A stretch of DNA of 64,000 nucleotides from Raphanus sativus (lineage: Eukaryota > Streptophyta > Magnoliopsida > Brassicales > Brassicaceae): the NCBI RefSeq assembly GCF_000801105.2, contig NC_079515.1:26497407-26561406 (forward strand). The letters run 5' to 3'. The notes below the pieces were generated by a model, which saw only the letters and a program-made list of their open reading frames with translations, was not told the DNA's origin and ran no database searches. Of this stretch, positions 1 to 11,130 are shown in pieces (the first letter of the stretch is position 1; every line of letters begins with the position of its first letter). The translations under genes were made by a program, and so were the position numbers.

Positions 1-690
1 AAATATATATTTACACTTCGGAAATCTTCATATACTCATTCGGTTCTCGGTTCGGATCGGGTTGAGTACCGGTTCTTCGGATACATCAGTTTAGGAACCA
101 TTCGGTTATTTACTCCGTGTCTGATCGAGTTCGGGACCTTGAATTTCGGTTCGGTTTCGGCTCGGTTCGTCAGTTCCGGATATTTTTACCTGTCCTACTT
201 TTTAAGATAAAAAACATTATATCTGTTTAATCTGGATATTCGTTCGGTATTATGTTATTTTTTAACCTCCTAAAATATAAATACCATTCTAAATCCATAT
301 TTATTTTGTTTTGTTCGGTTGAAGTGATCAAGGTTTTTAATTTTTCGGTGATAAACCTAAAACTATTATATTTGTTTGGTTTTATGTTATATGAATTTTC
401 GACAGTTATTATGTCGAACTAATGGTTTCATTTCTAAGTTTCTAAATGCTTGCAAAATCAAATAAAATCTAAATAATAGTTTAAGAAAAAGGACATCCAA
501 TATTATTTGTATTGTTTGTACAAAAAATGTTGGTGATATTTTAAGATTTTGCATTTTATATAAGATAATCTATTATTATTTTTGTTGTTTGAACTTAGAC
601 ATAATATAAAAAGTTGTATATTTATACTCATAGAAATTGTTTTTTATTGAGTTTAATAATGTAAATTTTTATTAGTGTTAATGTGAGTAC
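1..690. other. Intergenic repeat rich in CGGTTCGG-type motifs
   Basis: No coding sequence is visible. The first 180 bases are dense in TTCGGTTCGG-like words, a composition I associate with dispersed Brassicaceae repeats. The rest is AT-rich. No element ends could be defined. Confidence 0.4.
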
Positions 691-1215
691 CCGCATAGCA
701 TGTTTCCCATGTCTTCTCGATCTGATCTTGCATCAGGTCCTTCATGTGATTATGATCATCTAAAACGGTAAACAAAATACATTAAATTTAAATAATCACA
801 TACGAAAATATCATTAGAAGTTAACCACTTACCTTTAACTTCGGTTCTTTTAGAAAACTCTTGGTGCAATCAGCTCCCCAAAGAAATCCCTTGTAGTCAC
901 TCTCGCTGAGACCATCAGCCATCCATGGACATGACCATAAAACATAGTTTAGAGTTTTATTCCCATCATCGTCATCATCATTCTCACCAACCTGTCTCCT
1001 CCTCTCAATCTTGTCAAGTTCCTCTAAAGAACCCAACAGTAAAGTGTTATCTTCATAGACCCGAGAATAGCTTTGAAAGAGACCTCCATGAGTTATGTAG
1101 ATGCTATTTGATATCACAGTTGCCAAATGTAACATTTTGAAACAATCTTTGCACTTGGAGTATAACGTTGGACCCTGCTCATCACCGTATCTGTCACATG
1201 TCTTTTTCAAGAAAC
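691..1215 (-). pseudogene. PP7-like serine/threonine phosphatase relic
   Basis: Read on the minus strand, a first segment (about 1210 to 829) contains [12 protein letters not shown], the metal-site-like [37 protein letters not shown]. These match the plant PP7 / long-form PP7 phosphatase family in order. It ends AAG|GTAAGT, a good donor. After a short intron ending in TTTTAG, a second segment (about 757 to 691) gives SHEGPDARSDREDMGNMLCGYS, the next conserved block. Between the two, the expected IIRSHEGPD is out of frame: ATGATCATA is followed by a lone A and then TCACATGAA, as if two bases of an Arg codon were lost. The N-terminal catalytic motifs and the C-terminus are absent. This is a truncated, frameshifted copy. 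Whether it came from a stand-alone PP7 gene or from a PP7-mobile-domain fusion cannot be told. Confidence 0.65.
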
Positions 1216-2242
1216 CAAGTTAGATATGAAATTTTCAATTTTTAATACATTCTCACTCAAGCATTTTAGTTGATGCGAATCTTAATGATTTTTTTTAAAT
1301 GCTATTATTCAGTAGTTGTACAAAGAGAATTTTAAATAATTTCAATTCACTATTACAAATGTTAAAAATGTATGAAATAAAAGAGCTTATTGAAAAAATA
1401 GAATGCGAACACATTAAATTGTCTCGAGTGTAGTTAAAAACTTAGTGTGTGAACGCATTAAATGTTAAATAGGTAGTAACCCGCGCCTACCGCAGAATGA
1501 GATGAATAATTGTGTTATTTTGTAAGATATAAGAAAGTAGATCTGTTTAATTTGAATATTGGTTCGATGTTAGGTTTTGTGTTTTTTGGGTATTCAATCT
1601 CGGTTGTGCTCATTTTTTGGTGTTTAATACGTAAATAAATCTGTTTAGTCTAGATATCTATGCAAGAATATAAAGTATATAACCAAATACTACTTTTTGG
1701 TTTCTACAAAATACTTAAAATGAGAATTTGAAATTATCCAACATTATTTGTGCTGTAAGAACTTTCATATATGTTACACATGATATAATTTTTTTATAAA
1801 GATTTATAATCATAGATATTTTAATGTTCAAAATGAAAATTATCTTTATTTCAACAAACCTTTTAGTTGAGTTTAATAATTTAACTTTTATAACTTGTAA
1901 TTCTATATAATTAATATTTAATAGTTATTTTTACTACATTTATTTGTTCCCTTTACTCTAATATAGTTTAAGTAATAAAATAATTAGATTTGTAATTGAT
2001 CATAATATTTCAATCTTTTCTTTATAATTTATACCAATGTTATTGTTTAAAGAAATTGATTTTAAAAAATATCAAAATAATGTAACTACAAACTGGCTAA
2101 TGTATCAAAATAATGTAACTACAAACTGGCTTAGAGTCGACAATTGCTAAAGTCAACTCGTTTTTGGGTAACCTAGTAACGAAGATACTGGATGCATTAA
2201 TTTTTTTTTTTGAAAAAAAAAAAAATTTACTATGACAAAAGA
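1216..2242. other. AT-rich intergenic stretch with a small tandem duplication
   Basis: No gene is supported. A unit of 28 bases starting ATCAAAATAATG occurs at 2071-2098 and again at 2104-2131 (period 33). Around 1482 a short GC-rich word, ACCCGCGCCTACCGCAG, resembles the terminal hairpins of Brassicaceae Helitrons but is imperfect. Confidence 0.4.
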
Positions 2243-2859
2243 TTATAAATCTTTTATATTAAGGTTCAAAATTCCTACGAAATACACGTACAATGCAAGA
2301 AAATCTTGCACTTCAGACTTGGGTGGATTTAGTTGCACTTCGGAGACACTGTATGCATTTGATATACTGCATTCAGAACAAATATAATTTAGCGTATATA
2401 ATAAATGAATAAATACACAATAAGTTTGACAAATTGTGTGATATGATAATACTGCATTCACATGTGTGGTTTCAAGGAAAGAAATCTTGTATAGATGGTT
2501 AGTAGTTCGGTATGAACCACATGAGTGACCAACTGAGAAGTTGATGAGTATCTTTGAGTCACCCTGGTACAGAACTGGATCAAATCGATTCACAAAATCC
2601 TTTTTCACGGACGCATGAATTTTCACTCCCTGCAATGTACATTACCAAAAAAAAAAATCATAAGAATAGATCTTCTATATAAATAGGATTTTAAGCAACA
2701 AAAAAAGACAATAAGTCTCACATTAGAGTTGACGACCACCATCTCAATTGTTAATCCTCTTGCAGCGGAGTACTGCTACCAAAGTTGAATGATCCTAACC
2801 TTCATCTTCCACATAGTTTTGAAAGGTTTGAAATCAGTCACACTGCTGAAAGAAGTCAT
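2243..2859 (-). pseudogene. RPA1-like OB-fold (DUF223) gene fragment with in-frame stop
   Basis: Minus strand. A start at 2859 opens MTSFSSVTDFKPFKTMWKMK, then VRIIQLW and a TAG where the family usually has Lys, then QYSAARGLTIEMVVVNSN. A GTGAGA donor (exon end 2722) and a TTGCAG acceptor (exon start 2629) join this in frame to GVKIHASVKKDFVNRF, ILINFSVGHSCGSYRTT, YKISFLETTHV. This is the N-terminal OB fold of the plant RPA 70 kDa / DUF223 family. After THV the homology stops and the frame runs on without recognisable sequence. The internal TAG and the lost middle and C-terminal domains make it non-functional. RPA1-like sequences are often carried by plant Helitrons, so a transposon origin is possible. 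Confidence 0.6.
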
Positions 2860-2986
2860 TAGTTTGTTTGCTTAAAAGGTATTAAGAACGTCAAGAGAAG
2901 TCGTAGGTGTGATCTATTTTCGGTGGTGTTAGACCACTTTATATAGTTGAGAAGATACAAAGAGATTAGGTATCGACGATATAAAT

Positions 2987-3400
2987 GTGACCACTATTAA
3001 TTAACCTTGGGTACAAAGCAATCGAATGAAGCATTTAATTTTATTTCTCTTTGAAAGTAAAATATACAAAAGTTATGGGAAAGCAATCATAAAAATTAAA
3101 CAGACGAATATTTATATTCCAAATCGTCTACTTGGATAAACGAAAAGTGAAATAATATATTACGTATATCTAATATCACGGTCTATATTAATAGTGACCA
3201 CTATTAATTAACCTTGGGTTGAAAGTAATCGAATAAATCATTTACTTTTATTTCACTTTCAAGGTAAAATATACAAAATTATGGAAAACAGTCATAAAAA
3301 CTCAAAGGCGAATATTTAGATTCCAATCGTCTACTTGGATCAACGAAAAATGAAATAATATATTACGTATATCTAATCACCGTCTATATTAATGTTTGAC
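2987..3400. repeat. Tandem duplication, unit about 207 bp
   Basis: Two diverged copies begin with GTGACCACTATTAATTAACC at 2987 and 3194 and continue in parallel through CGTCTACTTGGAT and TATTACGTATATCTAAT. A partial third edge (GTCTATATTAATG) follows. It lies just 5' of the RPA1-like relic. No coding content. Confidence 0.75.
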
Positions 3401-3839
3401 GCTTCTCCAAGTTATAAATATTTTTTAAACCGGAAGACATATATATGTCACGGTCAAGTCTGTAAGAATATGGTTTTTAATATGCTATCAAACTTGAAAA
3501 TATGAAAAACTCTTGAGAGAAAACATTAATAAGAACAATTAAATATACCCTATATTTTTATTTATGATTTAAGGCGAATCGAGGAAAGTAATTCATGCGC
3601 AAGTTCGAATGTAGTTTTACCTAGTCTAGAAATCATTATCTATCTTTACATTGTCATATAAAATAAAATATTGATATAATAAGTTCATTATTGAATACAG
3701 TAAAATGTAAAAGATATTATTAGTAGAAAAAATTATATACCACTCTCTGCAATCCGGGAAAAGCAAGATTTTTAAAAATTATATATTACAAATGATTACA
3801 AATCATATAATTAGGAAGTCTCCTTAATAAATATTAAGG

Positions 3840-3880
<41 letters not shown>

Positions 3881-4109
3881 TTTAAATTAAACTATATACC
3901 ATACAAATACATAAATATTTTAATTTTGAAGCTTTGATACAAGCTTCGAACAAATATTCACAAATTAATATTTAAATTTTATTTTTTTCATCTATTTTTA
4001 ATATAAATTATAATTGTTTTTTAAACATCCCACAGTTAAAACTTTGTTATCATATTTTTTTTATAAACAATACAAATGATCAAAACAAATATGAATAAAA
4101 AATTAGTTA
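3401..4109. other. AT-rich intergenic sequence with (AT)n microsatellite
   Basis: An AT dinucleotide run of about 36 bases occupies roughly 3843-3878. Nothing else is recognisable. Confidence 0.6.
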
Positions 4110-4117
4110 ATAAATAT

Positions 4118-4585
4118 GGGGAATTTTCAAAAATACCACTTTCAAGTTACCATTATTCATCTTTACCACTACTAAAGACACATTTTCAAAAATACCTTAT
4201 TTATTGAAATGGTAAAAAACTCTTATATCTTTGTTTTTATGCTTTTCAAAATTCTAATCCCAAATTCTAAATCCTAAACCTCTAATTCTAAACCCTAAAC
4301 CCAAAATCTTCAACTCTAAACCCTAAACCCTAAACTATATACCCTGAATTCAATATCCTAACCCTAAACCCTAAAGTCTAAACTATAAACCCTAAATCCT
4401 CAACTCTAAACCCTAAATCCTCAACTCTAAACCCTAAACTATATACTTTAAACTCTAAAACATCAAATCTAAACCCTAAATCCTAAACCTTCAAATCTAA
4501 ACCCTTCATTAAAAGTAGTGGTAAAAGTGGTTAGTGTAAACATGAAAAGTGGTACTATGAAAATGGTATTTTTGGTAATTTCTCT
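4118..4585. mobile_element. MITE-like element with degenerate telomeric-repeat core
   Basis: The left end (GGGGAATTTTCAAAAATACC) and the reverse complement of the right end (AGAGAAATTACCAAAAATAC) are imperfect terminal inverted repeats that extend inwards through an accACTTTT-type segment. The 8-base word ATAAATAT flanks both sides (4110-4117 and 4586-4593), which looks like a target-site duplication of hAT-type length. Between the ends, about 4250-4505 is a string of degenerate CCCTAAA units. The element is 468 bp with no ORF. The flank is AT-rich, so a chance 8-mer match is possible, but the position against the inverted repeats is exact. Confidence 0.6.
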
Positions 4586-4791
4586 ATAAATATCAATATT
4601 AAAAATATACATATTATTTAAATTTAATTATTTATCATATAAAATATAGTGTTTGTTTGGATTAATAAAATTTATTTAAGTGTTCGCACCAATTTAATTA
4701 TATACATAATAGTTACTGAATCTTTAATTATTCAACATATATATTTTTTTAAATTTTATAATATATAAAGAATACATAATATGTAAAAATA

Positions 4792-4851
4792 ATTACAAAC
4801 GCAGTTACATCTTGACCAGATATTACAAACGCAGTTACCTCTTGACCAGAT
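4792..4851. repeat. 30-bp tandem duplication
   Basis: A 30-base unit beginning ATTACAAACGCAGTTAC and ending TTGACCAGAT is present twice head to tail (4792-4821, 4822-4851) with a single A/C difference. Confidence 0.9.
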
Positions 4852-5128
4852 ATACATAATATATAAAATTATATGAAACAAATATCTGGTTCTGGTCGTA
4901 TGTCATGTATTCTCTACCAAATTGTATTCTAAATTGCTATCTTTAATAAATAAAAATTGTTATTTTTAATTAATAAAAGGCTCTTAAATAAAATTGTTAT
5001 AAATATACAAATTTAACTACGTAACAAATTGTTCTCGATAATATCTTCTTCATCTGACATAATCGAAACCATAGAAAGTGGTTTCAAGCTTACGTGGATG
5101 TTAATAAATTAGAACATGTGTTTCAAGA

Positions 5129-6989
5129 TCTTTTATATATTAAAAGAGAAGCATTGGTAATAAATGCGCTCACACAATCATTAACACGTGTCAGGTTCAC
5201 AATGATTTTAACTTTATTATACTGATGTATCGCTTGCAAAAAGTTTTCAGATATTAAAAAAAAATACTTACCATATTTGAAACTTACGGGTTATTACATA
5301 AAGACGTGGTTTGAAAAATAATTATTTTCTCTAATGTGCTCATAAAGATTTACGTGCATGGAGATCATGGAAGCAATTTGCACGCATGTAGGATACTAAT
5401 GGAGAAATTGAGATTGTCTATGCGGTTAAACCGAATGATTAGAAAAGACTACACTGATTAGATTTTTTTTTATTTTTTCTATATATATAGTAGAAGAAGG
5501 CTTGAATAAACAAAACATAGAATGTGAGAAAGAAGGTAACATAGAAGCAACGATATCCATGTGCGAGGGTGAACTTGAGTCACTCAAAAACTTGTGTGAT
5601 GAGATCATTGAGGCACCGAGTCCGTAGGGAATGGGAACATTAAATTCCTTGATTGAAAACTTCCGTAATAACGTAATCGAACATACCATCGTGTTCAATA
5701 ACTTTATTCACCTTTTGTTCAAGAATCATTAAAAGACACAACAACACTATGTTGATACCAAACTTGAAGACAATGAAATCAAGAACACCATGTTTTGCGG
5801 TTAGGGCTAATGTAGATGAGAGCTTAAAAGAGTATTATATTAATCATGGTAATCTACAGATAGGAGCCCATGTTAGAAGTAGATGAGAGCTCTAAAAATT
5901 ATCCTATCATTATGGTAACCTAAAGATTAGAGAGCCAATGTCGAGAATATTAACAAAGTAGATGAAGACTATAGATAATATGTTTCTGAGTTGGGAGAGT
6001 CTTAAAAGTACGTTAGCAGTGTGGTATTATAGTTCCTTTGATATTTTAAACTATAAAGGAATTTGAATGGGTTGTATTATCTTTTGGTATGTTAGAAAAC
6101 TTTACAAAGAGTTATTTTTCTCTCTCTTTGACAAACTATACAACGGGTGATTGAAGCATAATGATTTGAATAATGTGCTCATAAAGATGAACTTGGAGGA
6201 AAATAATGAAAGCAACTTGCACTCGGGGAGGAGACTGATGAAAAAACGGAGAATGTCTATGAGATTAAACCGAGTGATACCAAGCTATAAGCTTATCCCC
6301 GAGGAAAATTGATGTTCTATCACATACGAAGTAGTGAACATCAAATACAAAATAATAGTATTTACCTATTTAAGTTTTAACTTTATTTCTCTCTCTCTCT
6401 CTCTCCCACTCTTCCCACGACAGACATGTTCTCTTCTCTTCTCCTCTCTTCAGATTCTCTCTTCTCCATCACTCTCACCCTCATATCTCATATACTCGTC
6501 TCTCACATCTCTCCCATCTCTCTCCGCGTCTCCTCCTCGTCTCACCACCACCACCGCGTCTCCTCCTCGTCTCTCCCATAATGAAAGCAACTTGCACTCG
6601 GGGAGGAGACTGATGAAGAAACAGAGAATGTCTATGAGATTAAACCGAGTGATACCAAGCTATAAGCTTATCCCCGAGGAAAATTGATGTTCTATCACAT
6701 ACGAAGTAGTGAACATCAAGTACTCTCCGATGAAATTTGAAGAGTTCGAACATAAGAAGCTAACTGAATACGAAGAAGCAATGGCGAAGATGATCTCTAA
6801 TTTATTATTAGCATAATTATATAACAAAAACAATAATGGAGCAAAAAAGGAAAGAAAGTTAGGCAATAAATGTTGCGTTTTTTTTAAAACGCTCACAGAC
6901 TGACACGTGGAATGGAGTCTTCTCATGCATTCTGGTGAAAACCGTTTAAGGAAAGCCTTAAAAATGCTTCTCCTTTAGTATATAGGGGA
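5129..6989. mobile_element. Element with inverted Helitron-like 5' ends (or TIRs) and a repeated internal module
   Basis: At 5129 the plus strand reads A|TCTTTTATATATTAAAAGAGAAGCATT. At 6989 the minus strand reads A|TCCCCTATATACTAAAGGAGAAGCATT. Both start with TC after an A, as Helitron 5' ends do, but face each other. Long imperfect TIRs of a Mutator-like element are the alternative. Both ends also carry AATAAATG..GCTCACA and a CACGTG-containing word. Inside, a module of about 140 bp (beginning AAAGCAACTTGCACTCGG) occurs near 6208 and again near 6582, with a more diverged copy near 5367. Broken plus-strand reading frames around 5560-5760 (CEGELESLKNLCDEIIEAPS) and 6700-6812 (EEFEHKKLTEYEEAMAKM) suggest a decayed coiled-coil protein that I do not recognise. 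Confidence 0.45.
6208..6720. repeat. Direct repeat of about 140 bp, two near-identical copies
   Basis: The segment from AAAGCAACTTGCACTCGGGG to CACATACGAAGTAGTGAAC is found at about 6208-6342 and 6582-6717, differing by only a few bases. The copies flank a CT-rich tract (6385-6540). Such closeness inside an otherwise decayed element points to a recent local duplication. Confidence 0.85.
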
Positions 6990-8985
6990 TGTTCACAAAT
7001 AACACCAAGAAGTATCTGTTTATTTAACTTGACGTGAGATTTAGGTTAAGTTTGTACTTCATGCAAAAAGAAAAACTGTTTAGCTATCAAAATGGTAATT
7101 TCCTAGACACCTTTTTTTTTGTAACACTACTAGACACCTTTTAAGTCGTACATTTAAGGTTATTTCTTGTAACTGGTCTAAAATTGGAATAATACGTATA
7201 TTAATAGTGACAATCATATAACATTGTAGCTCATATCTATTTTTTAACAAAATTGATATAAAATCAGATTGTCGATTCAATCTAATTAAGCAGACTAATA
7301 TATATGTGTATATATATATATATATATATTAAATTAGCACGTAAAATGGTTGGCACTTGGCACGATCCCATGAATGAACCGAAATAGATGTATTCTAAAG
7401 AATCGGAGTTCAATGAGGCCTGGTTTGTTAACCCGCAAGACCAATGATAAACTAGTTACCGAATTAAGTTAGCTACTTAGCTTATACTCGCAACATATTT
7501 GATCATTTACATAACAATTCTATATATCTAACATGAAAGCTGGAATGAAGAAAAGAAAAAAAGATATAGATTTGGGGGACAAGCATATCTTGTACCATTC
7601 ATGACAATATAACCTCACAAGCTATAATATACATAGTAAATATGCTTTTAAGTAGCAGACAAGTTTCTCATACAACAAATGCAAGCCAAAGTTAAAGAGC
7701 ACAAGCCCACCGGTCTCTTTCAGAGTTAGATACTCTATATTCTAACTCTACAGTATATAAACAATCAATGTCAACTGAAAAAAAAATCTTAGTTGTTAGA
7801 GAAAAGTTTCGAATAGACTTAGACCCTAATATAATGCATACTTATATGTAAATAGTACAAGCTAGCTATGTTCATCACAATTTTTGAAATTCTAGAAAAT
7901 GAAAATGGACCACCGTTTTGTGCAAGCCTATAACAATTAATGGAGAAAGCATCTTTTCAGATAAAGCATTAACAATGTTAGATGTATGTGGGGCGAGTTT
8001 TAATTAGATTGTCATATATGTCTCCCGACCTCTTGTCAATCTCAATTCTTTTTTTTTCAAACATTTCCTATTTGCTGACTTAAGATTTTCACAATTGGTC
8101 AACCTCTTCAGTCTTCAGCTATATGCGAAAGAACTTTACATAGACAGAACGAAGAGGTCAAGTAAAGGATCCTCTTGTATCACATGGACAAAATGAAAAC
8201 GCAAAGAAGGAAAGGATCCTCGTCTCACTTTTCGGCTTAGGCCCAGACAGATAATTTTTAGAACGCGATCAATTCCATATTGAGCTTAGGCCCAATCTGA
8301 TCGAAAATTCATCTACATTCACACAACGCAATTTCTACGACGGCCACAACCCCAAAAGAAGAGATAGTGGTTTCTGTTGTGCACAAAAGCTTGCATAATA
8401 TATACACAGAACAGAGTAGTTATTTTATTTTTGTTGACAACAAAGCATAGCTAATACTATATTTGTTTAGTTAACCACAGCAAAAACAAGCAGTACGTGC
8501 TAACAAGCAAACTCTCCTTAAATGTTTGAAATGTTAAACTATATAATCATAAAAAAGGGTCAGTAATATTCAAGACAGAGATATGTTTTATTAAAAAATA
8601 GGAGACGCTGGAGGCAGGTATGTAGACGCATCTTGAAATTATAACTATCTAAAACAAAAAATAACCATTCATTTACCAACGTAGGTGCTAAGCATTTTAT
8701 GATTCCACTGGTACAATGTTCTACAGCCTCTACTTATTGAAGTGATGAAATTTTCAAAAGACTCTCCAAGTGTTTCTGATTTTAAGGACCTATCGATTGA
8801 TGCTACGGCAAAACATGATAGTCTTAATAGAAATATTAAAAGTGCAATTACAATTTACAACTGAAGATATCAAAAACATGTTGAAACACACTACAAGTGG
8901 GATAAACTGGAAGGACACAAAATCATAACACGGTAGAAAATTAGATATTAGAGCTTGTGAGACATCAAAATAGCAACTTTCTCAT
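6990..8985. other. Long AT-rich intergenic region
   Basis: About 2 kb without any ORF or motif I can support. It includes a short TA-rich run near 7303-7331. It separates the element above from the PDCB5-like relic. Confidence 0.5.
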
Positions 8986-9560
8986 CATCAACGACGAGCT
9001 TGTGCATGTGGCCTAAATATACCGCCAAAACCGATGAAGGCCAACAAGATCCAGCTGCTGGAAATCCGTCTGCCATGGCTCATATCTGCTTGTCCTGCAC
9101 CCATTGAAGTGTCATCCGCGACTCAACCATTGCTCACTCTCTTACTGTAACATTCATGAGTGTTTACAAAGTGTATTGGTTAAGTTACACAAGAATACAG
9201 AACAAATGAAACAAGTATGTGAATCATCCGAGAACAAAGCAACACACAGAAGTAAAAGCCAGATACATTAACATTCATGTTCATCAAACAATCTAAGAAC
9301 CAAATCTATCCGTAACTTCTTTCTACTCAAAACAACATTTGCTCCTTTTAAGGAAACCTTCAACAAGCTGAATGATGATTCCAAAGTCTCAATTTTTAAC
9401 CATCCTAAAAAAATAACGACTTGGACTTTCTAAGATTATTGGAAAAAAAGGAGCTTACTGGGATTGATGGAAGTGAGAGCAGCGCTGTTACTGAAAACAT
9501 ATGAGGCCATCTTGTGGATATCAGTCGGGTCGTTACAAGCTCCACCTTGCTGAATCTGAC
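8986..9560 (-). pseudogene. PDCB5-like X8 (CBM43) callose-binding protein, degenerate
   Basis: Minus strand. An exon after an ATTATCAG acceptor (about 9560 to 9460) encodes GPECGQIQQGGACNDPTD, HKMASYVFSN and AALTSINP, the central part of the X8 / CBM43 domain found in GPI-anchored plasmodesmal callose-binding proteins. A second block (about 9125 to 8993) encodes VADDTSMGAGQADMSHG and a hydrophobic tail ending FGGIFRPHAQARR, typical of the GPI-attachment end. The segment between YVFSN and AALTS that normally holds the second half of the domain, with conserved Tyr, Cys and Phe, is missing, an internal deletion of roughly 15-20 residues. No signal-peptide exon with WCVA was found upstream. Position next to bZIP61 matches my recollection of At3g58100 (PDCB5). 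I infer a partly deleted orthologue. Confidence 0.6.
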
Positions 9561-9669
9561 CGCACTCAGGGCCCTGATAATAGTATTTAATTGGCCGAAA
9601 GATCTTAAAGAAGCCCAGATCATTAATCACTAGCCTCCATAAATTGCATAATATATCTAGAATTTTCAA

Positions 9670-10485
9670 TCTTTCAAAAGAAAATCCAAAATAGTTTTAT
9701 TGCTTCTACCATCTTGATACATATGATTTGCCCTAATAAAAGTTTGTTCTCTATTAAAAATCGTATTTTAGTCTTATGTTTATATTTACATATGATTTGC
9801 CCCTAATAAAATTTTGTTCTACATCCTCTTTTATAGACCACTGTTTTATTTGTCTATTATTAGGACCAACTCTGTTTTTAACAATTTCTTTTGTGAATCT
9901 ATCAGTGAGATATCATACTGTTAAAGATAACAAAAGAAGATAGAAAATCTAAGACCTTTTATAATAAATGTGTTAAAATAAAAGATTCAACAGTTGAAAT
10001 TAGCATATTGAATAATGAAATTTAATGATGTGAATTATTTAGTGTTTAAAACGTTTAACATGTTTTATAAAAATTAAATTGGAACCACCGATGCCATATG
10101 TCACCTTGTAATTTTTTTGAAATTTTCATATCATCATAGATATTTAAAACCAGTTATATGATTATTAAATTTAAAAAATATTTTTATTTCTTGTATAAAA
10201 TTTGATTATATATTATTATTTATAAATAAAGATTATGTTTCTTTAATTTTAACATAGAAAAAGTAATTAATTAGTAAAATATGGGGTTGAATTTTATTAA
10301 ACAAAACTATTGTGTTGCGTAAAAGTTAAATGTACGGTGAATTATTAGATAGAGAAAAATATATAATGTAGACTGTTAAAAGATGAAAATAGGATGTTGA
10401 ATCGTGAAATCATTGTAAATAGTCTAAGGATAATGTTGATATTTTATGTTCTGGTTAAAACATAAATAAAATAAATAAATTACTT
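9670..10485. other. AT-rich intergenic sequence
   Basis: No coding homology, including a failed search by eye for the missing first exon of the X8 gene. Confidence 0.5.
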
Positions 10486-11130
10486 TCAATAGATTGATTG
10501 AGTTTTTATTTAAGTATTTGGTAAATGACCAAAGAGTAGTTGATGTTGCTGATAGGATGCTCATACAGAGGATGGCACGATTAGAGTCCAGAGTTGACAT
10601 GGCAGTTCCATTGGTGGTCATTTCCTTACTTCTAGGGTTGACATGCATATGGCTACGGGTGCACCTAGTTCTTTTGGGAATTACAACAACAAGAGAGTGA
10701 TTGATCACGAGAATGATCTTTCTTATCATCCTCATAACGCCAACAGTAAGAGATTGAGGACTGAAGAACCTTCTTGGGATCAAAAACCAGCTCAAGTTGA
10801 GATGTGCATGGGATCAGGTAATGGTGTGGGTTGGTAGACATAGGATGTCATGTGCTGAAAAAGAACGAGAAGGTAAACAATCTGTTATGAATTACCATGA
10901 GTATGTGATGAACGAATTGTAAAGAAAAGATGACATAATTCAGGTTTTGGAAAGAAGCAAGTATAGATTTGTAGAAAAATACTTTCTGAAAGCAAAGTGA
11001 CCAAGATCCGTGAGACTTCAGAAGTTGTTGTTGCTGCTGTTGTTGTTGTCGCTGCTGTTTCTGAAGAAACTTAAGAGGCTCTTCAGGTCGTTTACTACTA
11101 TTTTTAATCCTTGTAGGTTTTCGCAAATTG
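10486..11130 (+). other. Unrecognised gene-like fragment
   Basis: This stretch is less AT-rich than its surroundings. A plus-strand frame from 10643 to 10837 encodes a hydrophilic, Asn/His-rich peptide containing NNKRVIDHENDLSYHPHNAN and KRLRTEEPSWDQKPAQ, with the look of a real regulatory protein fragment. Downstream, KVTKIRETSEVVVAAV and a GTT/GCT triplet run (11021-11060) continue in a different frame. No family can be named. It is probably a broken gene piece between the X8 relic and the Cassandra element. Confidence 0.3.

Noticed and set aside
4250..4505. Relic of a chromosome fusion (interstitial telomere)
   Set aside because: The telomere-like units are confined between inverted ends with an 8-bp flanking duplication, so an inserted element explains them better.
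6334..6687. 117-codon ORF rich in Ser/Leu/Pro
   Set aside because: It runs through a CT-rich low-complexity tract and the edge of the 140-bp repeat. Composition alone explains it.
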